NCBI GenBank assembly: GCA_001769505.1 | Contig: MEOF01000032.1 | Span: forward strand, 1-64,000 | Length of the DNA: 64,000 nucleotides | From: Bacteroidetes bacterium GWF2_33_38 | GTDB lineage: Bacteria; Bacteroidota; Bacteroidia; Bacteroidales; GWF2-33-38 | Direction of reading: 5' to 3' | Part shown: piece after piece, positions 26,878 through 34,902 of the stretch | Layout: each line of letters starts with the position of its first letter | Numbering within the stretch: position 1 is the stretch's first letter | Notes under the pieces: model-generated | The model's input: the letters and a program-made list of their open reading frames with translations, nothing else | Databases searched by the model: none | What the model was told of the DNA's origin: nothing | Program-made: the position numbers and the translations under genes

Positions 26878-28584
26878 TTACTCCTTAAAAATTAAAATCT
26901 TTTTGCAACCATAAAACGGACTTTCATTGAATCTATAATGCAAAAAGAAAATGCTTTCTCTTAGACCTCTCAACTCAATGTTTTTCAGATTTATATCAAT
27001 AAAATTAAAATATTGATCAGCAATTTGTTCAATTTCAATTTTGCGACCTAACATATCGTACAATTCAAAATCGTAAAAATTTACATCTCCTTTGTGATAA
27101 AACTTAAAATTTCCAGTACTTGGATTTGGATAAATGTAAATTCTGTCTTCTTGAATTTGTTCCGAAATAATATATCTTTCATCAAGTTTAGAAGTTAATG
27201 TCAATGTAGCAAAACGTAAAATGATTGGTTTTTCAAACCCTCTTAAAAATATCCTAACATATCGAATATTTTTAAAATCGTTTATATTTCCTACTTTTCG
27301 TTGAATTGAATCTAATGGAATTGTAAAGTGATACCAAGTAACCCAACTTCTTGTTTCGTTTTCAAAACGGGCATTATACGAAATAGTATCGTCGATAAAA
27401 TTATGCCCGATTTTGAATGAATCGGGCTTTATGTGAATCAAATATTGAAAATAATTTTCTTCTTGGTTGAAAAGTGTATCTCTATTGTAGTCCTCCGAAT
27501 CGGGGGTAATTGTACCCATTGTTTGATAATATTCGGTAGATTGTGATGCTGTTGGCGAATTTCCATCCGAATTATTATAGAACTTATATCTGTCTAATAT
27601 TCCTAACTCTTGTTCGTCATAATCAGAACCTTTGAAATAATGATAATTATCGTGCGAAGGGTCAGTCAATTCTTTTTGATAAGTTTCGTAACCCGAATGT
27701 AAAAAAACCGCATCTAAATAATCATCTAAAAATTCTTGTTCTTCTACCGTTCTTAGTCCATCATATCCAACATCTTGATATTCTCTCATAGTTTCTCCTG
27801 AACTAAAAGCATTATACTGTGGTCTGTTATTTGGCACCAATCCCCATATTGTTGTGTCATGACTTTCTACGATTAATCCCTGTTCATAAAATTGCAATGA
27901 GTCTTTTAAAATATCTTCTGAAATATCTCCCAAATTAACATACAACTCTCCTCCTGAATGTGTAGAATCATAAACAAAAGGATCCATTAACCAAAATTCA
28001 AGAAACTTAATATTTTTTAATTCAAAATTTGAATCTGACCATAGCCCTCGTGCAATTCCGCCCCAACGTGTCTGAGGATTATGCAATTGCCCAAATGTGT
28101 CGATTCCTTCAGAAAATGATGTTGGAAAAACATCGTAATTGTAGTGACCTTTTTCTTCAGGATAAAATGCCAAATTCAATACAGCTATGTTTTGTGGAAT
28201 ATTATTTTCTGGGTATTTATTCGGTGTAATTTCTTTTTCGTACACTTCTCGTACAAAGTGATTCGATTGTAAGTCGGGATTCAATTTTATATGTACCGGT
28301 GTTGCCGAGTTGTTTCTTAAAAACAAAGGGTCGATACAGTACCAAGCTATTTTTGCTCTATTAAACCCATATCCAACACTATCGATTAATTCCGATTCAG
28401 GAAATAAATCGGGTTGCTTCATTGGTAAACTTGATATACTCCAACCGGAAAAGCTTTTAATATCGATAAACTGTTTATCAGGAATCCCCTCTATTGTATT
28501 TTGAGAATTGGCACAAAAGGCGAGCAAAAAGAAATAAAAAATAAACTGAAACTTCAGACGTATTTGTATTTTACTCATACACAA
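26878..28584 (-). CDS. short SprA N-terminal-domain protein with T9SS sorting tail
   Basis: A 568-aa exported protein (signal ..AFCANSQ). Residues ~45-470 match the SprA N-terminal domain of the giant T9SS translocon protein SprA/Sov: YGFNRAKIAWYCIDPLF, RWGGIARGLWSDSNF, IKFLEFWLMDPF, GGELYVNLGDISEDILKD, IWGLVPNN, QDVGYDGL, DNYHYFKGSDYD, and a closing 'ILRFATLTL' strand. SprA is normally over 2000 aa with a huge barrel. Here only one such domain is present, followed by a T9SS type A tail (IYIYPNPSTGNFKF..YDMLGRKIE). It would therefore be cargo, not channel. Probably in an operon with the barrel protein upstream (51-nt gap). Confidence 0.75.
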   Translation of the reverse strand: MCMSKIQIRLKFQFIFYFFLLAFCANSQNTIEGIPDKQFIDIKSFSGWSISSLPMKQPDLFPESELIDSVGYGFNRAKIAWYCIDPLFLRNNSATPVHIKLNPDLQSNHFVREVYEKEITPNKYPENNIPQNIAVLNLAFYPEEKGHYNYDVFPTSFSEGIDTFGQLHNPQTRWGGIARGLWSDSNFELKNIKFLEFWLMDPFVYDSTHSGGELYVNLGDISEDILKDSLQFYEQGLIVESHDTTIWGLVPNNRPQYNAFSSGETMREYQDVGYDGLRTVEEQEFLDDYLDAVFLHSGYETYQKELTDPSHDNYHYFKGSDYDEQELGILDRYKFYNNSDGNSPTASQSTEYYQTMGTITPDSEDYNRDTLFNQEENYFQYLIHIKPDSFKIGHNFIDDTISYNARFENETRSWVTWYHFTIPLDSIQRKVGNINDFKNIRYVRIFLRGFEKPIILRFATLTLTSKLDERYIISEQIQEDRIYIYPNPSTGNFKFYHKGDVNFYDFELYDMLGRKIEIEQIADQYFNFIDINLKNIELRGLRESIFFLHYRFNESPFYGCKKILIFKE

Positions 28585-28635
28585 ATATATTTATTTTTCA
28601 TCAATAAAATTTTTACTTCAATCATAAAAATACAC

Positions 28636-29283
28636 TTAATGAAACGTAGGACACGAAATACATTTTCGGTTGTTTCGAATCTTTTTACTTATCCAATATC
28701 TGAATCCGAAGTCGAGGTTTAAAGTTTTAAACTGAAAATAATCGATCCCGACAATAAAATCAAGTGTTTTGTTCAGCATATATGCGTATTCGATGCCTGC
28801 TGTAGGTGAAACGGGTTTATACTGAATTGATTCTGATGATAATAAATTTTCTACGTTTTTATACTCAGAAAATATTTCCCACGTCTGTCGATAATAAATG
28901 CTTGCTCCCAGCGAAATATTCATCGAATGTTTGTAATAGTTAAAAAGTCGTTGTCGAAAAGAAAATCCGGTTAAGCCTGTAAGTTTTGAAACTCTATCGT
29001 AAATAATAATTTGTTTAAAATTCAACGATAATTTGTCATCGGAAATAAAATAATCGTAATTAAAAATCAAACTTGGTTCAATTGGTAAATTAGCATTATT
29101 TGCCAAGATATTGTTGTACAAATTAGCATTCTCGTTTGCAAAACTATATCCCAAACTACTCAATTTTAAACTCATATTGCTTTGCGAAAAAGTGTTGACA
29201 CTAATCAACAAAAAGAATATAATATGAAGCTGTTTTCGTATCAAAATGTATTTTTTGTAAAAATATGAAAAAATAGTTCGCAT
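28636..29283 (-). CDS. outer-membrane beta-barrel-like protein
   Basis: A 215-aa protein with a signal segment (..ISVNTFSQ) and alternating amphipathic strands (MSLKLSSLGYSFANENANLYN, FNYDYFISDDKLSLNFKQIIIY, LDFIVGIDYFQFKTLNLDFGFRYW). It ends KIRNNRKCISCPTFH, a Cys/Pro-containing tail seen on various small Bacteroidota barrels. Upstream neighbour, same strand, of the SprA-like gene. Function not recognised. Confidence 0.6.
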   Translation of the reverse strand: MRTIFSYFYKKYILIRKQLHIIFFLLISVNTFSQSNMSLKLSSLGYSFANENANLYNNILANNANLPIEPSLIFNYDYFISDDKLSLNFKQIIIYDRVSKLTGLTGFSFRQRLFNYYKHSMNISLGASIYYRQTWEIFSEYKNVENLLSSESIQYKPVSPTAGIEYAYMLNKTLDFIVGIDYFQFKTLNLDFGFRYWISKKIRNNRKCISCPTFH

Positions 29284-29327
29284 ATTTTAATATTTTTATG
29301 GTTTAAAAACAATTTAAAATAAAACAC

Positions 29328-30194
29328 ATGAAAATATTAGCAGTTATTATAATGTTTGTACTGTCAACAGCTTTAGTAAGCGATAAACCAGCATACAATC
29401 TTTTCGATAAATCGGGAAAAGAAGTCGCATACAAAATGATGATAGATGAATTAAATAAGGCTGATGTTGTATTTTTCGGCGAACTGCATAATAATTCAAT
29501 TGCTCATTGGTTACAATTTGAAATTACCAAAGATTTATATACCACACACGATAAAAAAATAGTTTTGGGAGCCGAAATGTTCGAATCGGACAATCAGTTG
29601 ATTATGAACGAATATCTGAAAGGCATTATTTTAGAACCTAAATTTGAGGAAGAAGCTCGATTGTGGCCCAATTACGAAACCGATTATAAACCTCTTGTTA
29701 ATTTTGCCAAAGAAAACAATTTGAATTTTGTTGCTTGCAACATTCCTCGACGTTATGCATCGGTGGTTTTTAGCGGAGGATTTGAAGCCTTGAATAATTT
29801 AAGCAACGAGGCAAAACAATACATTGCTCCGCTTCCAATTGAATATAATCCAGAACTAAAATGTTATAAAGACATGACACAAATGAGCGGAGGCATGGGA
29901 CATAAAATGACAAATGAAAATTTACCAAAGGCACAAGCCGCAAAAGATGCAACTATGGCTCATTTTATTGCTAAAAATCATGCCAAAGGAAGCATTTTTA
30001 TTCATTACAATGGAAGCTATCATTCTGATAATTATCAAGGGATTATAACTTATTTGAAAAAAACGAATCCCGAATTGAAAATTGCAACTATTACAACCGT
30101 TGAAAGTAACGACTTAACACAAATTACCGAAGAAGCAAAACAAAGTGCCGACTTCATAATTAATGTAAACGAAAACGTTACCAAAACTCATTAA
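29328..30194 (+). CDS. ChaN family (haem-binding uptake, TIKI-like) protein
   Basis: A 288-aa exported protein (short signal MKILAVIIMFVLSTALVSD). The family hallmarks are VVFFGELHNNSIAHWLQFEI, then GAEMFESDNQLIMNEYLKG, and a closing GSIFIHYNGSYHSDNYQGI with conserved His residues. ChaN-type proteins bind haem or divalent metal and share the EreA/TIKI fold. A role in iron/haem handling is a family-based guess. Seven nt separate it from the BadF-like gene. Confidence 0.8.
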   Translation: MKILAVIIMFVLSTALVSDKPAYNLFDKSGKEVAYKMMIDELNKADVVFFGELHNNSIAHWLQFEITKDLYTTHDKKIVLGAEMFESDNQLIMNEYLKGIILEPKFEEEARLWPNYETDYKPLVNFAKENNLNFVACNIPRRYASVVFSGGFEALNNLSNEAKQYIAPLPIEYNPELKCYKDMTQMSGGMGHKMTNENLPKAQAAKDATMAHFIAKNHAKGSIFIHYNGSYHSDNYQGIITYLKKTNPELKIATITTVESNDLTQITEEAKQSADFIINVNENVTKTH

Positions 30195-30201
30195 TCGTTT
30201 T

Positions 30202-31047
30202 ATGATATTAATTGCAGATAGTGGCTCAACAAAAACCGATTGGGCTTTTCTTGAAAACGGCAAGTTGATTTCGGAATTCTCGTCAGAAGGCTTAAATCCA
30301 TATTTTCTAGACGAGTCGCAAATATTTGAAATTATGACAATTACTTTTCAAGATTTTGATAGAAAAACAGAAGTGTCGGATATTTTCTTTTATGGAGCAG
30401 GTTGCAATTCAAAAATCACGAATTCGAAAATCGAAACCGAACTCAAAAAGTTATTTATACATGCTCAAATCGAAGTTGAGAGCGATATGTTGGGAGTTGC
30501 ACGAAGCGTGTTTGCAAAAAAATCAGGAATTGCTGTAATACTTGGAACTGGTTCAAATTCATGTCTTTATGATGGCACTAATATTACCATGCAAGTTGGT
30601 TCGTTTGGATATATTTTAGGTGACGAAGGTAGTGGCTCAAATATTGGAAAATCGTTTATTACATCTTTTTTAAATAATGAATTGCCTAGCGAGATTTCAA
30701 AACTGTTTTATGCAGAATTTAAACTAGATACAACTTCAATCATCGAAAGTGTATATCGTAACCAGTTTCCAAATCGATATTTAGCTTCGTTTACAAAGTT
30801 TATGGCAAAAAATATTGAAAATCAAAGCATAAAAAAAATTGTTAAAAATAGCTTTAGAGAATTATTCAGCCGAAAATTATCAAAATATGATTTACAAAAT
30901 CACGAAATCGCTTTTGTAGGTTCAATTGCTTTTCACTTTTCTGATATTCTGAAAGAGGTTGCCGATGAATATAATGTTACCATCAATCAAATCGAAAAAA
31001 CTCCTATGAAAGGTTTAATGACATTTCATGCTAGTCAATCGATTTGA
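30202..31047 (+). CDS. BadF/BadG-type ATPase, N-acetylglucosamine kinase-like
   Basis: A 281-aa actin-fold kinase. The phosphate-1 motif ADSGSTKTDWAFL is at the N-terminus; the glycine-rich AVILGTGSNSCLYDG and GDEGSGSNIGK motifs follow. Bacteroidota homologues are annotated as GlcNAc or glucosamine kinase-like. The last 17 nt overlap the convergent xseB gene. Confidence 0.85.
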   Translation: MILIADSGSTKTDWAFLENGKLISEFSSEGLNPYFLDESQIFEIMTITFQDFDRKTEVSDIFFYGAGCNSKITNSKIETELKKLFIHAQIEVESDMLGVARSVFAKKSGIAVILGTGSNSCLYDGTNITMQVGSFGYILGDEGSGSNIGKSFITSFLNNELPSEISKLFYAEFKLDTTSIIESVYRNQFPNRYLASFTKFMAKNIENQSIKKIVKNSFRELFSRKLSKYDLQNHEIAFVGSIAFHFSDILKEVADEYNVTINQIEKTPMKGLMTFHASQSI

Positions 31048-31228
31048 GAATTTTTTCAACCTCCGCTTCAGTTTTATAAAGTTTATCTTTGCAAATTTTA
31101 ATTAACTCGGATACTCGCTTAACTTTATCGGCAAGTTCGTCAATATCAAGATCTTCGTTTTCAATTTTTTCAATAATTCCTTCTATTTCTGCGTAAGCCT
31201 CGGTGTAAGTTATACTTTTCTTTGTCAT
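31031..31228 (-). CDS. xseB: exodeoxyribonuclease VII small subunit
   Basis: A 65-aa helical-hairpin protein, MTKKSITYTEAYAEIEGIIEKIENEDLDIDELADKVKRVSELI..., matching XseB throughout. It pairs with XseA to degrade ssDNA. xseA, often the neighbour, is not in this window. Convergent 17-nt overlap with the BadF-like gene. Confidence 0.92.
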   Translation of the reverse strand: MTKKSITYTEAYAEIEGIIEKIENEDLDIDELADKVKRVSELIKICKDKLYKTEAEVEKILKSID

Positions 31229-31374
31229 AAATTAAAATTTGCATAAAGTTAAAAATAAATAATTCAAAAGCCAGAAAGAAAAACAATCACATTTCAAGTA
31301 AATATTGTAAAATATTAAAAATTTACACTTCTTTTTTAACTTTTCGATTATAAATAGAGAATGTTTTTTAACTT

Positions 31375-31382
31375 TAGCTTTG
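31375..31382 (+). promoter_or_regulatory. -7 element upstream of the SpoIIE phosphatase array
   Basis: TAGCTTTG fits TAnnTTTG, 29 nt before the first array gene; no clear -33 box. All later genes are nearly abutting, so this could drive the whole array. Confidence 0.45.
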
Positions 31383-31411
31383 GTTGTTTTTGACATAAAA
31401 AATCAAATCGA

Positions 31412-34400
31412 ATGAAATTTAAGCTGATTATAACAATACCAATATTTTTTTTGATGATTTCGGCAGATATTTTTTCACAGAAATCGAATCTGAAATTTAA
31501 ACATTTGACCAATAAAGATGGACTTTCGCAAAATTCTGGGCGAGCTATCATTCAAGACGACAGAGGTTATATGTGGTTTGGTACCGAAATGGGTTTAGAT
31601 AGATTCGATGGATACTCGTTTTTATCATATACCCATAATCCTCTCGATAAAAATAGCTTACGAAATATTTACATAAATTGTATTGCACAATCGTCGAAAG
31701 GGGAAATTCTGATTGGTACCGATGGAGGAGGACTAAATTGTTTGAATGTTGAAACTAACATTTTCACAAATATTCTGCACGACGAAAACGATAAAAATAC
31801 CATTTGCGGAAACGTAATTTTTGCTGTTTATGAAGACAGAGAGCAAAATTTATGGATTGGAACAACAACCGGATTAAGTAAATACAATCGAGAAACAAAA
31901 TCAGCAAGCAATTTTTACTATAATGAAAATAATGCAACCAGTTTATGCAACGATGTTATATTTGATATAATAGAAGATAAATTAGGGAATATTTGGCTTG
32001 GAACATATTCAGGACTTTGCAAAATAAATAAACAAAATCACAAGATTGAACGAATACCCGAAATTAATTTTTTTGTCCGAAAATTACAGGTAGACAATAA
32101 TGATAACTTATGGGTTTCATCTCCCACTAATGGATTAACATGCTACGATATTAAAAACAATCGTGTAAATACGCAAATTCTAGATTTTGAAAAAATTGCA
32201 AAAATCAGCAATAACAGTATTTGTGATATTATTTTTGAAAACGAAAATAATTGTTGGATTGCCACAACTGATTCTGGGTTGATATATTTCGACAAAACAA
32301 AAAATCTATATTCTACAATCAGGCATAACCCATACATTCAACATAGTATAGCCAGCGATAAAATCCGAAGCATTTATCTTGATAATGCCGGAGTTCTTTG
32401 GGTTGGCACACACTTCAACGGAATAACCTACTACGACACTCATAGCAAACCTTTTAATCATTTTGTTGCAGATAAAGAAAATAAACATTTTTTCAAATCT
32501 ATTACTCCCATCATGCAAGCCTCCGATGGATTAATATACATGGGACTGCAAACAGGCGTTCTTATTTACGATGCAGAAAGAGACAACTCGACATTACTAA
32601 AACACGAACCAACTCAGGCGAATAGTTTAAGCAACGATTTTATCACTTGTTTTTTTGAAGACACAGATGGCGAAGTTTGGATTGGAACCGACGAAGGATT
32701 AAACCTGTATAATCCTAACACAAAAAACATTACTCGTTTTTTTCCCGAAGAAAATAATTCTAATTCACTAGGTGGAGTTTCTGTTTGGGACGTTAAACAA
32801 GATGAAGACGGAATTATTTGGATTGCAACTTGGGGTGGCGGTATTGCCAGCTACAACAAAAAAAACAACAAATTTTCTCGCTATCAACACAACGAAAATA
32901 ATGAGAATTCGCTAAGCGTAAATAATACACATTTAGTATATGAAGATAGCAAGGGATATCTTTGGTTTGGGACATGGGACGGAGGGCTAAATCGTTACGA
33001 TAAAACTAAAAATGAATTTAAAATATATAAACATAAACCTGACGATATAAATAGCTTAGGACACGATATTATCATGTCGGTTTGTGAAGATAAAGATGGA
33101 AATATTTGGATTGGGACATTCGGTGGCGGAATTGACAAATTGGATATAAAAACAAATAAATTTTCACATTTTACCATCGAAAATGGTTTGCCTAGCAACA
33201 CAATTATGGGCATTTTAACCGACCAAAAAAATAACTTGTGGATAACCACAGCAAAAGGAATTTCTAAATATTCAATCGTCGATAATATATTTAGAAACTA
33301 CGATATTTCTGATGGCGTTCAAGGAAACGAGTTCTCGCAGCACGGTTACTTTAAAACTCCAACCAGCAAGTTTCTTTTGTCGGGAGCTGACGGATTCAAC
33401 TTTTTTAACCCTGATAGCATTATCGATAGCAAATACATTCCGAAATTGCTAATCACAAAGTTCAAAGTAAAAAACAAAGAAATTTTGCCAAGCGACAGCA
33501 CATTTCTGAAAGAACCCATTTACAAAACAAAAAACATTGTACTAACTTATCACGAAAATGTTTTTGAATTTGAATTTACAGCTTTTCATTATGCAAATAC
33601 CGATAAAATTCAGTACAAATACATGCTCGAAGGCTTTGAAACAGAATGGAATTATGCTGAAAATTTAAGAATTGCCAAATACACAAATCTTTCGCAAGGC
33701 GAATATGCTTTCAACGTAATGTCGACCAATTGCGACGGTGTATGGTGCGAAAATACGACATCTATACACATTACCATTTTGCCACCATTTTGGAAAACAA
33801 CTTGGTTTTATATAGCATCAATCGCATTTTTAATTTTATTGATTTTTTCTATCATGCGTTTTCGCGAACAAAAATTGCAAAAGGCTAAACGAATATTAGA
33901 ACAAAAAGTAAAAGAACGAACCATTGAAATAGAGCAGCAAAAAGAAGAAATTACAGCTCAACGCGATTCTATTCTAGTACAAAAGGAAGAAATTTTACAG
34001 AAAAACGAAGAAATTACAGCTCAGCGTGATTTAGTTACCGCTCAAAAAAATAAAATTGAACATATCCATCACGAAATTACCGATAGTATTCATTATGCAA
34101 AACGAATTCAAGGTGCCATTTTACCCACACAAGAATTTGCTGAAAAAATTCTTCCAAATCACTTTGTGCTTTTTAAACCAAAAGACATTGTAAGCGGCGA
34201 TTTTTATTGGATGACAAAAGTCGAAAATCAAGTCGTAGTTGCTGTGGCAGATTGCACTGGACACGGAGTACCAGGAGCTTTTATGAGTATGTTAGGTGCA
34301 GCATTTTTAAACGATATCGTTAATAAAGAATATATCACACAACCAGCGGTAATTTTGCGACGATTACGAAAAGAAATCATTCGAGCATTGCAACAAAAAG

Positions 34401-34900
34401 GTGAAGTTGGTGAGCAAAAAGACGGAATGGACATCGCCCTTTGTGCAATTGATTTCGATAATATGAAATTGCAATTTTCAGGAGCAAATAACCCTCTTTA
34501 CATAGTTAAAAGTTTATCAAGTTCATCAAGTAATAAAGTTGAAGAAAACAAAAGTTCCGACTTTATAAACTTTACGAACTTTGAACTTTACGAACTAAAA
34601 GGAGATAAAATGCCAATAGCCATTTATGAACGAATGGACAAATTTACTGTTCACGAAATTGATATACAAAAAGGCGATTGTTTGTATTTGTTCAGCGATG
34701 GTTATGCCGACCAATTTGGTGGTCCAAAAGGTAAAAAATTTATGTCGAAACAATTGAAACAATTATTAATTGACAATTATCAATTACCAATGCAAGAACA
34801 AAAAGAAGTATTGGAAAATGCAATCGAAAACTGGATGAATTACGAAAAAGATATTTACGAACAAATTGATGATATTACCGTGATGGGTATTAAAATTTAA
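31412..34900 (+). CDS. array gene 1: propeller sensor - Y_Y_Y - SpoIIE phosphatase
   Basis: A 1162-aa membrane protein. Signal peptide; ~14 Reg_prop beta-propeller repeats to ~residue 670 (GYMWFGTEMGLDRFDGYSF, LWIGTTTGLSKYN and so on); Y_Y_Y domain ~690-790; transmembrane helix ~797-815; coiled coil with QQKEEITAQRD repeats to ~905; SpoIIE/PP2C domain ~916-1162. Metal-site motifs are present: SGDFYW, ADCTGHG, SDGYADQFGG and QIDDITVMGI. The sensor half is that of Bacteroidota hybrid two-component polysaccharide sensors, but the output is a Ser/Thr phosphatase in place of a histidine kinase. The phosphatase subtype (AVILRRLRKEII) is shared with array gene 8. Confidence 0.9.
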   Translation: MKFKLIITIPIFFLMISADIFSQKSNLKFKHLTNKDGLSQNSGRAIIQDDRGYMWFGTEMGLDRFDGYSFLSYTHNPLDKNSLRNIYINCIAQSSKGEILIGTDGGGLNCLNVETNIFTNILHDENDKNTICGNVIFAVYEDREQNLWIGTTTGLSKYNRETKSASNFYYNENNATSLCNDVIFDIIEDKLGNIWLGTYSGLCKINKQNHKIERIPEINFFVRKLQVDNNDNLWVSSPTNGLTCYDIKNNRVNTQILDFEKIAKISNNSICDIIFENENNCWIATTDSGLIYFDKTKNLYSTIRHNPYIQHSIASDKIRSIYLDNAGVLWVGTHFNGITYYDTHSKPFNHFVADKENKHFFKSITPIMQASDGLIYMGLQTGVLIYDAERDNSTLLKHEPTQANSLSNDFITCFFEDTDGEVWIGTDEGLNLYNPNTKNITRFFPEENNSNSLGGVSVWDVKQDEDGIIWIATWGGGIASYNKKNNKFSRYQHNENNENSLSVNNTHLVYEDSKGYLWFGTWDGGLNRYDKTKNEFKIYKHKPDDINSLGHDIIMSVCEDKDGNIWIGTFGGGIDKLDIKTNKFSHFTIENGLPSNTIMGILTDQKNNLWITTAKGISKYSIVDNIFRNYDISDGVQGNEFSQHGYFKTPTSKFLLSGADGFNFFNPDSIIDSKYIPKLLITKFKVKNKEILPSDSTFLKEPIYKTKNIVLTYHENVFEFEFTAFHYANTDKIQYKYMLEGFETEWNYAENLRIAKYTNLSQGEYAFNVMSTNCDGVWCENTTSIHITILPPFWKTTWFYIASIAFLILLIFSIMRFREQKLQKAKRILEQKVKERTIEIEQQKEEITAQRDSILVQKEEILQKNEEITAQRDLVTAQKNKIEHIHHEITDSIHYAKRIQGAILPTQEFAEKILPNHFVLFKPKDIVSGDFYWMTKVENQVVVAVADCTGHGVPGAFMSMLGAAFLNDIVNKEYITQPAVILRRLRKEIIRALQQKGEVGEQKDGMDIALCAIDFDNMKLQFSGANNPLYIVKSLSSSSSNKVEENKSSDFINFTNFELYELKGDKMPIAIYERMDKFTVHEIDIQKGDCLYLFSDGYADQFGGPKGKKFMSKQLKQLLIDNYQLPMQEQKEVLENAIENWMNYEKDIYEQIDDITVMGIKI
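34507..34597 (+). repeat. in-frame repeat in the phosphatase loop (type B)
   Basis: AT-rich sequence containing 'taataaagtt' and later 'gactttataaac' as opposing arms, then tandem 'aactttacgaacttt' words. It encodes a Ser-rich loop between IVKS and DKMPIAIY. The same words occur in spacers at about 9940 and 62212. Confidence 0.6.
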
Positions 34901-34902
34901 AT

